Positions 53,602 to 61,700 are shown, numbered from the stretch's first letter. The stretch: 64,000 nt of DNA from DATGZH01 sp035297265 (GCA_035297265.1 DATGZH010000016.1:4392-68391), one strand, 5' to 3'. The notes: a model not told the origin generated them from the letters alone. Numbers and translations are program-made.

Positions 53602-53652
53602 GTGGGACCGGCCCAACCAGGCCGTTGCGCCCGGTCGGAGGGCCGCGGCAGG

Positions 53653-53658
53653 TACAAT
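53653..53658 (+). promoter_or_regulatory. Candidate -10 box for carD
   Basis: TACAAT stands out in very GC-rich sequence, 130 bases upstream of the carD start. The nearest -35-like sequence (TTGCGC, 53625-53630) is 22 bases away, too far for a standard promoter, so this is a weak call. Confidence 0.35.
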
Positions 53659-53785
53659 GGAAGACCGCCAGCCGGACGCCCGGGTCCCATCGCCCGGCCG
53701 GGTCCGGCGCTCGACGGCCGAACGAGCGGCCGCGCTGCCTGAAACCCCGGGAGCAGGCGCTCCCGCGTCCACACGAAGGAGGCCC

Positions 53786-54262
53786 GTGTTCAAGGTCGGT
53801 GACAAGGTCGTCTACCCCCACCACGGCGCCGCCGTCGTGGAGAAGCGGGAGACGAAGCTGGCATTCGGCGAGAAGCGCGAGTACCTCGTGCTGCGCCTGG
53901 CGTACGGCGATCTCACCCTGATGGTGCCGGCGGACAACACCGAAGGGGTGGGGCTCCGCGAGGTCATCAACGACGAGGAGGTCGAGGAGGTGTTCGCGGT
54001 GCTGCGCAAGAAAGAGGCGCGGATGCCGACGAACTGGTCCCGGCGCTACAAGAACCACTCCGAGAAGCTCCGGTCCGGGGACATCTACCAAGTGGCCGAG
54101 GTCGTCCGGAACCTCTCCATCCGCGACAAGGACAAGGGCCTGTCGGCGGGCGAGAAGCGGATGCTCAGCCGGGCCCGCCAGATCCTCGTCTCCGAGCTGA
54201 CCTTCGCCCTCGGCGTCGACGAGGAGACCGCCGAGCAGCGCCTCAACGAGGCCCTGCCCTAA
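53786..54262 (+). CDS. carD: CarD-family RNA polymerase-binding transcription regulator
   Basis: A 158-aa protein with the CarD_TRCF Tudor-like RNA polymerase interaction domain (FKVGDKVVYPHHGAAVVEKR) and the helical DNA-contact domain (MPTNWSRRYKNHSEKLRSGD, with the Trp that stabilises the promoter bubble). It stabilises open complexes at many promoters, including rRNA. The GTG at 53786 follows a strong AAGGAGG (53776-53782), which sets the start. It lies just before ispD-ispF, the usual actinobacterial order. Confidence 0.96.
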   Translation: MFKVGDKVVYPHHGAAVVEKRETKLAFGEKREYLVLRLAYGDLTLMVPADNTEGVGLREVINDEEVEEVFAVLRKKEARMPTNWSRRYKNHSEKLRSGDIYQVAEVVRNLSIRDKDKGLSAGEKRMLSRARQILVSELTFALGVDEETAEQRLNEALP

Positions 54263-54273
54263 ACGGGGCGACC

Positions 54274-54939
54274 GTGCCCTCCGTGTGGGCCGTCGTGGTG
54301 GCCGGCGGCTCGGGCGAGCGCTTCGGGCGGATGAAGCAGTTCGCCCTCCTCGGCGGCCGGCCGGTCGTGGCCCGGGCCGTCGCCGCCTGCCGCAGCGTGG
54401 CCCGAGGTGTCGTCCTCGTCGTGCCGAAGGGCGCCACCGATGAGGACTACGGCGCCGACGCCGTGGTGGTCGGTGGGGCGACGCGCTCGGCCTCGGTGCG
54501 CGAGGGTCTCGCCGCGGTGCCGGGCGACGCCGACGTGGTCGTGGTGCACGACGCGGTGCGTCCCCTCGCCCCGCCCGCCCTCTTCGCGGCGGTGCTGGCC
54601 GCCCTGGCCGACGGCGAGGCCGCCGGGGCCGTCCCGGCCCTGCCGGTGGCCGACACGCTGAAGCGGGTGGCCCCGCTCCTCACCGAGCGCGCCGGACCGC
54701 CCTGGCCCGTGGTCCAGGCCACGGTGGACCGGGGCGACCTCGTGGCGGTGCAGACGCCCCAGGCCTTCGTGGCCGAGGTCCTCCGACGGGCCCACGCCGG
54801 CGGACCCGAGGCGACCGACGACGCCGCGTTGCTCGAGGCCCTCGGCGCTACCGTGCGGGTCGTGCCGGGCGACCCGCGCAACCTGAAGCTGACCACCCCG
54901 GCCGACCTGGCGCGGGCCGAGCAGCTGCTCGGGCCCTGA
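54274..54939 (+). CDS. ispD: 2-C-methyl-D-erythritol 4-phosphate cytidylyltransferase (IspD)
   Basis: A 221-aa nucleotidyltransferase of the MEP isoprenoid pathway, using CTP. VWAVVVAGGSGERFGRMKQF is the N-terminal nucleotide motif, VVVHDAVRPLAPP is near residue 90 and VQTPQAFVAEVLRRAH near 150. GTG start 11 bases after carD. IspF follows at 2 bases, so adjacent pathway steps are co-transcribed. Confidence 0.94.
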   Translation: MPSVWAVVVAGGSGERFGRMKQFALLGGRPVVARAVAACRSVARGVVLVVPKGATDEDYGADAVVVGGATRSASVREGLAAVPGDADVVVVHDAVRPLAPPALFAAVLAALADGEAAGAVPALPVADTLKRVAPLLTERAGPPWPVVQATVDRGDLVAVQTPQAFVAEVLRRAHAGGPEATDDAALLEALGATVRVVPGDPRNLKLTTPADLARAEQLLGP

Positions 54940-54941
54940 AC

Positions 54942-55430
54942 GTGCGGGTCGGGCAGGGCTTCGACGTCCACCCGTTCTCGGCGGACCCGGCCCGTCCGCT
55001 CGTCCTCGGCGGCGTGGTGATCGAAGACGCCCCGGGGCTGGCCGGCCACAGCGACGCCGACGCCCTCGCCCACGCCCTCGCCGACGCGGTCCTGGGCGCA
55101 GCGGGCCTCGGCGACCTCGGGCGGCACTTCCCCGACGATGACCCCGCCTGGCAGGGCGCCGACAGCCTCGTCCTCCTGGCCGAGGTGGTGGCCAAGGCCG
55201 CGGCGGCCGGTCTCGTGCCGGTCAACGCCGACTGCACGGTCGTGGCCGAGTCGCCGCGCCTCGCGCCCTACACGGCCGAGATGGCCGACCGTCTTGGACG
55301 GGTGCTCGGGGCGCCGGTCTCGGTCAAGGCCACGGGCCCCGAGGGCCTCGGGGCCCTCGGCCGCAGCGAGGGCCTCGCCTGCCTGGCCGTCGTCCTCCTC
55401 GACGGGGCCACCGCCGGCCGACCGGCGTGA
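54942..55430 (+). CDS. ispF: 2-C-methyl-D-erythritol 2,4-cyclodiphosphate synthase (IspF)
   Basis: A 162-aa trimeric zinc enzyme cyclising CDP-ME phosphate. VGQGFDVHPFS (metal-binding D-x-H) opens the protein, AGHSDADALAHALADAVLGA is near residue 34 and IGD-type DLGRHFPDDDPAWQGADS near 57. The normally conserved C-terminal K-A-T-T-x-E-x-L-G motif reads K-A-T-G-P-E-G-L-G. GTG start; the stop overlaps rlmB as GTGA. Confidence 0.94.
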   Translation: MRVGQGFDVHPFSADPARPLVLGGVVIEDAPGLAGHSDADALAHALADAVLGAAGLGDLGRHFPDDDPAWQGADSLVLLAEVVAKAAAAGLVPVNADCTVVAESPRLAPYTAEMADRLGRVLGAPVSVKATGPEGLGALGRSEGLACLAVVLLDGATAGRPA

Positions 55431-56320
55431 GCCCCGCTGGCCGTAGCCGTCGACCTGCGCCCAGGGGAGCAGCCGGCGCGGCCCGCGGCCGGCGCCCGGA
55501 CCGGGTGGCCCGGCCCGGGGCGAGGAGCCGGGACCGGCGCGACGGACTCGGCGGCGACCAGGTGGAGGGGCGCCAGGCCGTGCTCGAGCTGCTCACCGTC
55601 GGGCGGCGACCGGTCCGGCGCGTGCTGCTCGCCCAAGGGCTCGACCCGTCCCCGGTGCTGGACGAGATCGAGGCGCGGGCGGCCCGGCGGGGCGTGCCGG
55701 TCGAGCTCGTGCCCCGGGCCCGCCTCGACGCGTTGGCCAAGACCGAGGCCCCCCAGGGCGTCGTCGCCCTGGCCCGGCCGGTCGAGGACGTGAGCCTGGA
55801 GGACCTGGTGACCGACGGGCCCGGTGACACGTTCCTCGTCGTGGCGGCCGGCATCACCGATCCGGCCAACCTCGGCGCGGTCCTCCGGGCGGCCGAGTGC
55901 GCCGGGGCCACTGGGGTGGTGCTCCCCCGCCACCGGGCGGCCCACCTCACCCCGACCGTGACCAAGGTGGCGTCCGGCGCGGTCGAGCATCTCGCCTTCG
56001 CCCTCGTGGGCGGGGTGCCGACGGCCCTCGAGCAGCTCCGCCGGGCCGGCGTGCGCAGCGTCGGACTGGCCGGCGAGGCGAAGCACTCGCTCTACGACCT
56101 CGACCTCTCGACGGGCCCGGTGGCCCTCGTCGTCGGGAGCGAGGGCAAGGGGCTCGCCCCGCTCGTCCGCAAGCGCTGCGACGAGGTGGTCCGCATCCCC
56201 CAGCACGGCGTGCTGCCCTCGCTCAACGTCGGCATGGCCAGCGCGGTCGCCTGCTTCGAGGTGGCCCGTCAGCGGGGCGCGGCGGGGGGGGTGAGGGCGC
56301 GGTCGGCTCAGGACGGGTAG
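55427..56320 (+). CDS. rlmB: 23S rRNA ribose 2'-O-methyltransferase, TrmH/RlmB family
   Basis: A 297-aa SPOUT-fold SAM-dependent RNA methyltransferase. About 40 basic N-terminal residues may bind RNA. The substrate-binding domain begins EGRQAVLELLTVGRRPVRRV. The knot motifs are ITDPANLGAVLRAAECAGA, VVGSEGKGLAPLVR and IPQHGVLPSLNVGMASAVAC. RlmB of E. coli modifies G2251; the exact target here is inferred. GTG start coupled to ispF. The last bases overlap the convergent pilin gene by 13. cysS, common between ispF and rlmB in mycobacteria, is absent. Confidence 0.92.
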   Translation: MSPAGRSRRPAPRGAAGAARGRRPDRVARPGARSRDRRDGLGGDQVEGRQAVLELLTVGRRPVRRVLLAQGLDPSPVLDEIEARAARRGVPVELVPRARLDALAKTEAPQGVVALARPVEDVSLEDLVTDGPGDTFLVVAAGITDPANLGAVLRAAECAGATGVVLPRHRAAHLTPTVTKVASGAVEHLAFALVGGVPTALEQLRRAGVRSVGLAGEAKHSLYDLDLSTGPVALVVGSEGKGLAPLVRKRCDEVVRIPQHGVLPSLNVGMASAVACFEVARQRGAAGGVRARSAQDG

Positions 56321-56937
56321 CCCTGCTGCCACCCGTTGTTGTTCCCCGAGTTCTCGAGCGAGGAGATGTTCGAGGCGTCACACGGGCCCGTGTAGCCGGC
56401 CGGGGTGCCCGCCTCCCACACGCCGGCGATGCCGTCGTAGACCCCGGGGTTGAGGTTGGCGAAACCGACCCTGTTGTAAAAGACGTTCGACTCCGTGTAC
56501 CAGCAGCGCCCGGTCTGGGACTGCTCGGCCAGCACGAGGATGTAGGACGGGCTGCTCACGAGCACCGAGATCGAGGGTGGTGAGGAGAACGTCACCGCGC
56601 CCGTCGTGTAGTTGAACGTCGGGTCGTTCGACTGGAGCAGCGAGATGGCCGACGGCGCCGACTGGTACCAGCCGTCGGGAGCGGTGAGACCCCTCGCCCC
56701 GATCATGGCGCTCGTGATGTCGGACTGGGCCGAGCGGTCCTCCGAGCCCACCCTCGAGCCGAAGTAGGTGGGCACGGCGATGGCGATGAGGAGCGACATG
56801 ATGAGGAGGGTCACCATGAGCTCGACCAGGGTGAACCCAGACTCGGCTCCCTCCTCGGGGCGCGACGACCCGACAGATGTCCATCGATGACGCCCGCGCG
56901 TCCCGCCGAGAGGCCGACGGCCCCGCCCTGTCTGCAC
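56308..56937 (-). CDS. Type IV pilin-like protein with long prepilin leader
   Basis: A 209-aa class III signal protein. A 34-residue Arg/Gly-rich leader ends in GAESG, then FTLVELMVTLLIMSLLIAIA: cleavage before Phe by prepilin peptidase with Glu at +5, as in pilins and pseudopilins. The mature globular part is Ser/Asn/Gly-rich with two Cys (GRCWYTE, GPCDAS) likely to form a disulfide. The GTG at 56937 was chosen for the GGAGGG site 9 bases upstream; the frame is open further but runs into the tRNA gene. No prepilin peptidase or assembly ATPase is nearby. Confidence 0.85.
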   Translation of the reverse strand: MQTGRGRRPLGGTRGRHRWTSVGSSRPEEGAESGFTLVELMVTLLIMSLLIAIAVPTYFGSRVGSEDRSAQSDITSAMIGARGLTAPDGWYQSAPSAISLLQSNDPTFNYTTGAVTFSSPPSISVLVSSPSYILVLAEQSQTGRCWYTESNVFYNRVGFANLNPGVYDGIAGVWEAGTPAGYTGPCDASNISSLENSGNNNGWQQGYPS

Positions 56938-56989
56938 GTTGCTGGTCCCTCCGGAGGGTGAGGTGTGTCCGCTACCAGCGACGGCCCAA

Positions 56990-57005
56990 TTCCGCCGAAG
57001 CGGAA
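56990..57005 (-). promoter_or_regulatory. UUCG-tetraloop hairpin upstream of the pilin gene
   Basis: Read on the minus strand, TTCCGC-TTCG-GCGGAA is a perfect 6-bp stem closed by the very stable C(UUCG)G loop. It lies between tRNA-Thr and the pilin gene and could be a transcription stop for the tRNA or a leader structure of the pilin mRNA. Confidence 0.45.
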
Positions 57006-57077
57006 ATGCTAGCAGCCGGCGGGCCGTCCGAACCACGGCAGAAGCGGGATTTCCCCCCTGTGAGAAGGGAATTTTCG

Positions 57078-57150
57078 AGCCGGTGGTGGGACTCGAACCC
57101 ACGACCTGACGATTACAAATCGCCTGCGCTTCCAGCTGCGCCACACCGGC
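57078..57150 (-). tRNA. tRNA-Thr(UGU)
   Basis: A 73-nt cloverleaf on the minus strand. Acceptor GCCGGTG pairs with CACCGGC, the D-stem is GCGC/GCGC, the anticodon stem GGCGA/TCGTC surrounds the loop TTTGTAA (anticodon TGT), and the T-arm is GTGGG-TTCGAGT-CCCAC. The CCA end is not encoded. It reads ACA and, by wobble, ACG codons. Confidence 0.97.
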
Positions 57151-57199
57151 CTCGGCCCGAGGCTACCGGCGCCCTCCTGGGGCCCTGGGCCGGACGCGA

Positions 57200-57229
57200 C
57201 ACGACCCCGGTCCGATGACCGGGGTCGTG
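57200..57229. terminator. Perfect 12-bp terminator-like hairpin after hsp20
   Basis: CACGACCCCGGT, a 6-base loop CCGATG and ACCGGGGTCGTG, 23 bases past the hsp20 stop on the minus strand and before the tRNA. No T-run. Confidence 0.6.
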
Positions 57230-57251
57230 CGAACGGCTGGGCTCGGCGCCG

Positions 57252-57698
57252 TCAGGCGGCGGGCTGCTCCTCCGCGGCCACCGGGGCGACGGCGGGCGCC
57301 TGGCCCGTCTGCACCTCGATGCGCCGGGTCCGGACCTCCTCGGCCGTGGGGATCACCACGGTGAGGACGCCGGCGTCATAGGAGGCCCGTACCTGGTCGG
57401 TGGCCAGGCCGTCCCGGAGCGTGAGGCGCCGCACGAAGCGGCCGCTCGGCCGCTCGCTCACGACCACCTGGTCGCCCTCGCGGCGCTCGGGCCGGCGCTC
57501 GGCCGCCACCGTGAGCACCTTGTGCTCGACGGTGACCTCGAAGCTCTCGGGGTCCGCCCCCGGCAGGTCGAACTCGAGCACGAGCTCCTGGTCACGGCGG
57601 TAGGCGTCCATCGGGAGCACGCCCGGGCGCACACGGCCCCAGGCCAGCTCGCTCAGACGGTCGACCTCCCGGAACGGGTCGATTCTCAACAGGGCCAT
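57252..57698 (-). CDS. Hsp20/alpha-crystallin family small heat-shock protein
   Basis: A 148-aa ATP-independent chaperone. The short N-terminus (LLRIDPFREVDRLSE) leads into the alpha-crystallin domain: PMDAYRRDQELVLEFDLPGA, VEHKVLTVAAERRPE, then SGRFVRRLTLRDGL. The usual G-V-L-x-(V/I)-x-(V/I)-P signature appears as AGVLTVVIPTAE. The C-terminal tail is Ala/Pro/Glu-rich. A strong AGGAGG lies before the ATG. The 190-base spacer upstream (57699-57888) is AT-rich around 57775-57800 and probably carries promoters in both directions, but no HAIR (HspR) or CIRCE site was found there. Confidence 0.93.
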   Translation of the reverse strand: MALLRIDPFREVDRLSELAWGRVRPGVLPMDAYRRDQELVLEFDLPGADPESFEVTVEHKVLTVAAERRPERREGDQVVVSERPSGRFVRRLTLRDGLATDQVRASYDAGVLTVVIPTAEEVRTRRIEVQTGQAPAVAPVAAEEQPAA

Positions 57699-57888
57699 GG
57701 TTTCCCTCCTAGGGGTTCTCGCTCCTGGCGTTCTTGACTCCGCCAGCTTAGCGCCTCCTTCAGCTCCCGAGTCAGAAAACTTGTTTGTCTAGATATCAAC
57801 TCTGTGGAGGCCGAGCTTGGGTCCACTCTCAGCTCTCCGAGCTGCGACGGTGCTTGCACCAGGGCCTTCCCGTTGGCAGGCTGAGGCG

Positions 57889-58473
57889 GTGACCGACGAG
57901 GTCCCCCCCGGCGACGCCGGGGCCGCGCCAGGTCCAGCGGGCGGCCCTCCCCGCCGGCAACCCATTGCCGCCGGCCGGGCCTTCGCCCTCGTGGTGGTGG
58001 CCATCGTGCTCGGAGTGGTCCTCCTCGACGTCGGAACCCGGGCCCCGGCGGGCACGGCCAGCGGGGCGACGACGACCACGCTTCCCGCGTCTTCGACCAC
58101 GACCACCGTCCGGCATGGCGGGGCCTCCTCGACCACGACGACGGTCTCGCACGCCAACGTGCACGTCCAGGTGGCCAACGGCGTGGGGAGCGGCGAGTAC
58201 GCCACCGACTTCAGCCAACTGCTCTCGGCCGCCGGCTGGAACACACTCCCCCCCGAGGACACCAACGCGGTGGTGGCGGATTCGGCCGTCTACTACGCGG
58301 CGGGCCAAGAGGCGGCGGCGAACTCCATCGCCGACACCCTGAAGCTGCCCCGCTCGGCGGTGGCCCCCATCACGACGTCGTTGCCGGTGTCCTCGACGAG
58401 CGGCATCGACGTGCTCGTCATCATCGGTCCGGGGCAGCTACCGGCGCAGTTCTCGAGCACCACCACGACCTGA
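57889..58473 (+). CDS. Membrane-anchored protein with LytR C-terminal domain
   Basis: A 194-aa protein. A Pro/Gly-rich cytoplasmic head is followed by one membrane helix (AFALVVVAIVLGVVLLDVG, about residues 28-46), a Thr-rich linker with TTTTLP and TTTTVR repeats, and a LytR_C domain (VHVQVANGVGSGEYATDF). The linker looks glycosylation-prone or disordered outside the cell. LytR_C domains occur in cell-wall polymer ligases, but the catalytic LytR-CpsA-Psr domain is missing, so an accessory role is likely. The GTG at 57889 was chosen; a TTG at 57817 is an alternative. Confidence 0.8.
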   Translation: MTDEVPPGDAGAAPGPAGGPPRRQPIAAGRAFALVVVAIVLGVVLLDVGTRAPAGTASGATTTTLPASSTTTTVRHGGASSTTTTVSHANVHVQVANGVGSGEYATDFSQLLSAAGWNTLPPEDTNAVVADSAVYYAAGQEAAANSIADTLKLPRSAVAPITTSLPVSSTSGIDVLVIIGPGQLPAQFSSTTTT

Positions 58474-58541
58474 GACCACCACCACCCGAACCCGGTGACC
58501 GCCCGGCGTCGACCGACGGCCTGCCGGCGGCCCTTCGGCCG

Positions 58542-59297
58542 TTGCGGGCCCGCCCCGACTCGGCCGCCCTCTTCGTCGACTACGACGGGACGCTCGCCCC
58601 CATCGTCGCCGACCCGGGGGCCGCCGCCCCGATGCCCGGAGCGCCCGAGCTGCTCGGCCGGCTGGCCGCCCGCTTCGGCCTGGTGGCCGTGGTCTCCGGG
58701 CGCCCGGTCTCCTTCCTGGCCGCCGTGCTCGGCCCCCCGTCCGGCGTGGGCCTCTACGGCCTCTACGGCCTGGAGGAGCTGGGCGAGGACGGAGGGCCTC
58801 GACCGGCCGAGGAGGCCGCGGCTTTCGTCCCGGTCGTCGCCCAGGTGGTCGCTCGGGCCAGGGCGGAGGCGCCACCCGGGCTCCTCGTCGAGCCGAAGGG
58901 GCTGACCATGACCCTGCACTGGCGGACGGCGCCCGGGACCGAGGCCTGGGCCCGGGCGTTCGCGAACGAGGCGACGGCGAGTTCAGGTCTCGTCGTCCAG
59001 GACGGCCGGATGGCCCTCGAACTGCGTCCGCCGTTGCCCACCGACAAGGGCACGGTGGTCGCCCGGCTGGGTCGGGGCTTCGCCGCGGTGGCCTGTTTCG
59101 GTGACGACCTCGGCGACCTGCCGGCGTTCGCCGCCCTCGACCAGCTGGCGGCCGACGGGGCGACCGCGGTGCGGGTGGCCGTGGCCGACGCCGAGACCCC
59201 GCCTGAGGTCACGGCGGCGGCCGACGTCGTCGTCGAGGGTCCGGCCGGGGCCCTCGTGCTCCTCGGTCTGTTGGCCGGCGAAGAGGGTTTGGCCTAG
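58542..59297 (+). CDS. otsB: Trehalose-6-phosphate phosphatase (OtsB)
   Basis: A 251-aa HAD phosphatase. Motif I LFVDYDGTLAPIVADPG (nucleophile Asp and acid/base Asp) starts near residue 10, motif II VVSGRPVSF near 48, and motif IV CFGDDLGDLPAFAALD near 186. It dephosphorylates trehalose 6-phosphate. The start is uncertain: the TTG at 58542 has no clear ribosome site and no in-frame ATG or GTG was found before motif I. The stop shares the four bases CTAG with the convergent otsA stop, the two genes lying tail to tail. Confidence 0.9.
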   Translation: MRARPDSAALFVDYDGTLAPIVADPGAAAPMPGAPELLGRLAARFGLVAVVSGRPVSFLAAVLGPPSGVGLYGLYGLEELGEDGGPRPAEEAAAFVPVVAQVVARARAEAPPGLLVEPKGLTMTLHWRTAPGTEAWARAFANEATASSGLVVQDGRMALELRPPLPTDKGTVVARLGRGFAAVACFGDDLGDLPAFAALDQLAADGATAVRVAVADAETPPEVTAAADVVVEGPAGALVLLGLLAGEEGLA

Positions 59298-60703
59298 GGG
59301 GCGGCCGGGGCGCGGGCGCCCGCCGCGGCCAGCTGGTCTTCCAGCCAGTCGGCCGCGGTGCGGGCGCGCACGATCTCATCGAGGCGCGCAGCGCGGCGAA
59401 AGCGCTCCCCTTCGTCCATCTCGAGCGCCAAGTCGAGGGCGGCCGCCTGGCCGGTGACGTCGAAGGGGTTGACGCCGACCGCGGCCGGATAGAGCTCTTC
59501 CCAAGCGCCGGCCTCGCGCGAGATGACGACGACGCCACCGCGGTCGTTCACGAGGGGCCCCTCCTTGGCCACGAGATTCAGACCGTCGCGTATCGGGTTG
59601 ACGAGCAGCACGTCGTAGCGGGAGAGGGCGGCCACCGAGCGGTCGCGGTCGTCGGCCACATCGAGGACGATGGGATCCCACGAGGCCGTGCCGAAGACCT
59701 CGTTGATCCGGGCCACCGTGTGCTCCACCTCGCTGCGGTAGGCGAGGTAGTCGGCGAGGCCCTCGCGCGACGGGTAGGCGAGGACGAGGTGGACGACGCG
59801 CTCACGCCAGCGCGGCTTCGTCTCGAGGAGCTCCTCGTAGGCCCACAGGCCGCGCAGGAGGTTCTTCGAGAGCTCCACCCGGTCGACCCGGACGATCAGC
59901 TTGCGCCCCTCGAACCGCTCGTCGAGCTCGGCCCGGGCGGCCGCGGCGGCCGGCGAGGCCGCCTCCGCCTCGATGGCCGCCGGGTCCGGCCCGAGGGGGG
60001 CGTGGAACGAGGACGGCGCCCGGCCGGTGCCGGCGTAGGTGGCGAGCTCGCGGTCGGCGAAGCAGGCCCGGAAGGCCGCCTCCCAGCGGGCGGTGTGGAA
60101 GCCGCAGGCCCCGAAGCCGGCCAGGCCCGAGAGGAGCTCGCCGGCCGGCGAGGAGGGGAGCGCCCGCAGGGCGTTCGGGTCGCCGAAGGGGGTGTGCATG
60201 AAGAACACCGTGCGCAGGTCGGGGCGGCGGTCGGCCAGGAGCCGGCCGGTCAGCGAGAGGTGGTAGTCCTGGACGAGCACGACCGACCCCGGCTCGGCCT
60301 CCTCGGCCACCGCCCCGGCGAACTGCTCGTTCACCGCCCGGTAGGCGTCCCACGCCTCGTACCAGCGGCGGTCGAAGCGCGGCCGGCGCGGCAGGTCGAA
60401 GAGGTGGTGGTGGCAGAACCAGAGCGTGGAGTTCGACACGACGTCGTAGGCCATGCGGTAGGCCTCGGCGTCGGGCGAGACGATGACGGTGCGCAGGCCG
60501 TCCTCCACCATGAGCCCCTCGGCGAAGGCCACGCGGTCGGCCTCGTTCATCGACGCGGCCACCCACGTCGTGTCGGTGCCGGTGAGGAGCGGACGCAGCG
60601 TCCCCGCGAGCCCGCCGCCGGTGCCTGTCGGCTCCGGGCGCCCCTCGTCGTCGAAGCGGAAGGACAGCGGGCCCCGGTTGGAGACCACCACCAGCTCAGC
60701 CAC
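59294..60703 (-). CDS. otsA: GT20 synthase, OtsA-like (trehalose-6-phosphate synthase)
   Basis: A 469-aa glycosyltransferase moving glucose from a sugar nucleotide to a phosphorylated acceptor. Family landmarks: VVVSNRGPLSFRF at the N-terminus, LVQDYHLSL near 149, FFMHTPFGDP near 172, VDRVELSKNLLRG near 279, and NPIRDGLNLVAKEGPL near 380. Several positions differ from classical OtsA (S-N-R-G-P, V-Q-D-Y-H-L), so it belongs to a divergent branch. With otsB tail-to-tail and gpgS behind, a compatible-solute role is the best reading. GTG start. Confidence 0.88.
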   Translation of the reverse strand: MAELVVVSNRGPLSFRFDDEGRPEPTGTGGGLAGTLRPLLTGTDTTWVAASMNEADRVAFAEGLMVEDGLRTVIVSPDAEAYRMAYDVVSNSTLWFCHHHLFDLPRRPRFDRRWYEAWDAYRAVNEQFAGAVAEEAEPGSVVLVQDYHLSLTGRLLADRRPDLRTVFFMHTPFGDPNALRALPSSPAGELLSGLAGFGACGFHTARWEAAFRACFADRELATYAGTGRAPSSFHAPLGPDPAAIEAEAASPAAAAARAELDERFEGRKLIVRVDRVELSKNLLRGLWAYEELLETKPRWRERVVHLVLAYPSREGLADYLAYRSEVEHTVARINEVFGTASWDPIVLDVADDRDRSVAALSRYDVLLVNPIRDGLNLVAKEGPLVNDRGGVVVISREAGAWEELYPAAVGVNPFDVTGQAAALDLALEMDEGERFRRAARLDEIVRARTAADWLEDQLAAAGARAPAAP

Positions 60704-60712
60704 GGTCCGACG

Positions 60713-61528
60713 CTACCCGGCCGCTCCGCTCATGCTCCGGGGGAGCGCCCCGGCCCGCGCCAGCGCGGTGCGCAGCACGTCGGTGGCCTGGGGGCCGAGC
60801 TCGGCGAGCGGCCGGTTGCGGTGGATCCGCACACCGAGGTCGACCTGGGCGATCGACGACGGGCCGAAGCGCCGCGCCACGTCGACGAGGAGCCCGATCT
60901 CGACGCCGTAGCCGTCGGCGAAGGCCACCTTCTCGAGCACCCAGCGGTAGGACGCCGTCTCACCGGCGAGCGGCTGGTGGACGCCGGCCAGCTCCGGGAA
61001 GAAGAGCGCGATCACCGGTCGGGCCACGAGCTCGGTGACCCGCCCGCCACCCGCGGGGTCCTCGCCGAGGGGGCGCTCGTAGAAGCCCTTCACGAGCGTC
61101 ACGTCGTCGTGGAGCAGGAGCGGGCCCACGAGCCGGGTGACGAACGCCGCCGTCGTGTTGTCGACGTCGGCGTCCAGGAACACGAGGAGGTCGCCCGCGG
61201 CCCGCTCGAGCGCCGCCGCCATGGCCTGGCCCTTGCCGCCCGGTCCCCGGTCGAGGGTCAGGACGGCCGCCCCGGCCGCCCCGGCGACCGCCGCGGTGGC
61301 GTCGGTCGAGCCGTCGTCGACGACGAGCACCTCGTCGACGAGCCCCGAGCCGCCGGCCGACCCGAGATGGGGGCCGACGACGGCCTCGACCACCCGGCCC
61401 ACGGTGGCCTCCTCGTCCCGGGCGGGGATGCACACCGACACCGTCCGGCCGCGCTTGGCGGAGAGGAGCGCGGGCAGCGCGAAATCGGGGCCGTAGGTGC
61501 GGGGACCACCGGTCATGGGCGCGATCAT
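60713..61528 (-). CDS. gpgS: Glucosyl-3-phosphoglycerate synthase (GpgS)
   Basis: A 271-aa GT-A family glycosyltransferase (GT81-like). VSVCIPARDEEATVGRVVEA is near residue 30, GKGQAMAAALERA near 98, the metal-binding FLDADVDNTT near 116, VKGFYERPLGED near 145, PLAGETASYRW near 186 and GYGVEIGLLVDVARRFG near 206. It makes glucosyl-3-phosphoglycerate, precursor of glucosylglycerate and, in actinobacteria, methylglucose lipopolysaccharides. It is upstream of otsA on the same strand. ATG at 61528 (61516 possible). The matching phosphatase gpgP is not seen. Confidence 0.9.
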   Translation of the reverse strand: MIAPMTGGPRTYGPDFALPALLSAKRGRTVSVCIPARDEEATVGRVVEAVVGPHLGSAGGSGLVDEVLVVDDGSTDATAAVAGAAGAAVLTLDRGPGGKGQAMAAALERAAGDLLVFLDADVDNTTAAFVTRLVGPLLLHDDVTLVKGFYERPLGEDPAGGGRVTELVARPVIALFFPELAGVHQPLAGETASYRWVLEKVAFADGYGVEIGLLVDVARRFGPSSIAQVDLGVRIHRNRPLAELGPQATDVLRTALARAGALPRSMSGAAG

Positions 61529-61549
61529 TCCCCATCTCGGACCCCGTCA

Positions 61550-61578
61550 TTGACGCGGCGCCCCCCATCGACCACCAT
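61550..61578 (+). promoter_or_regulatory. Possible promoter for the SAM-riboswitch/thrC transcript
   Basis: TTGACG (61550-61555) is followed after 17 bases by CACCAT (61573-61578), a poor -10. Initiation about 7 bases later would place the transcript start just before the riboswitch, which is the only reason to give it weight. Confidence 0.3.
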
Positions 61579-61586
61579 GGTGGCCA

Positions 61587-61689
61587 TCATCCAGAGCGGC
61601 TGAGGGACGGGCCCTGCGACGCCGCGGCAACCAGTGCGACCGGACCCCCTCGTGGGGTGGGCCACCAGGTGCCAATGCCCGACCGATGA
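61587..61689 (+). ncRNA. SAM riboswitch (SAM-I/IV clan)
   Basis: The stretch carries S-box core sequences: CAGAGCGGCTGAGGGAC, then GCCCTGCGACGCCGCGGC and AACC, then the AGGTGCCAATGCC segment. TCATC (61587-61591) pairs with GATGA (61685-61689) as stem P1. P1 ends on the first base of the AGGAGGA ribosome site (61689-61695), with the GTG start at 61701. Control by hiding or exposing the ribosome site is therefore likely. No attenuator terminator was seen. It should sense S-adenosylmethionine and repress the thrC-like/sulfur-carrier operon. Confidence 0.88.
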
Positions 61690-61700
61690 GGAGGACCGTC

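Noticed and set aside
56938..57144. A longer N-terminus for the pilin, starting inside tRNA-Thr
   Set aside because: The first residues are simply the translated tRNA gene; a supported GTG start lies at 56937.
57699..57888. HAIR or CIRCE element upstream of hsp20
   Set aside because: No CTTGAGT-N7-ACTCAAG or TTAGCACTC-N9-GAGTGCTAA match; only a general AT-rich stretch.
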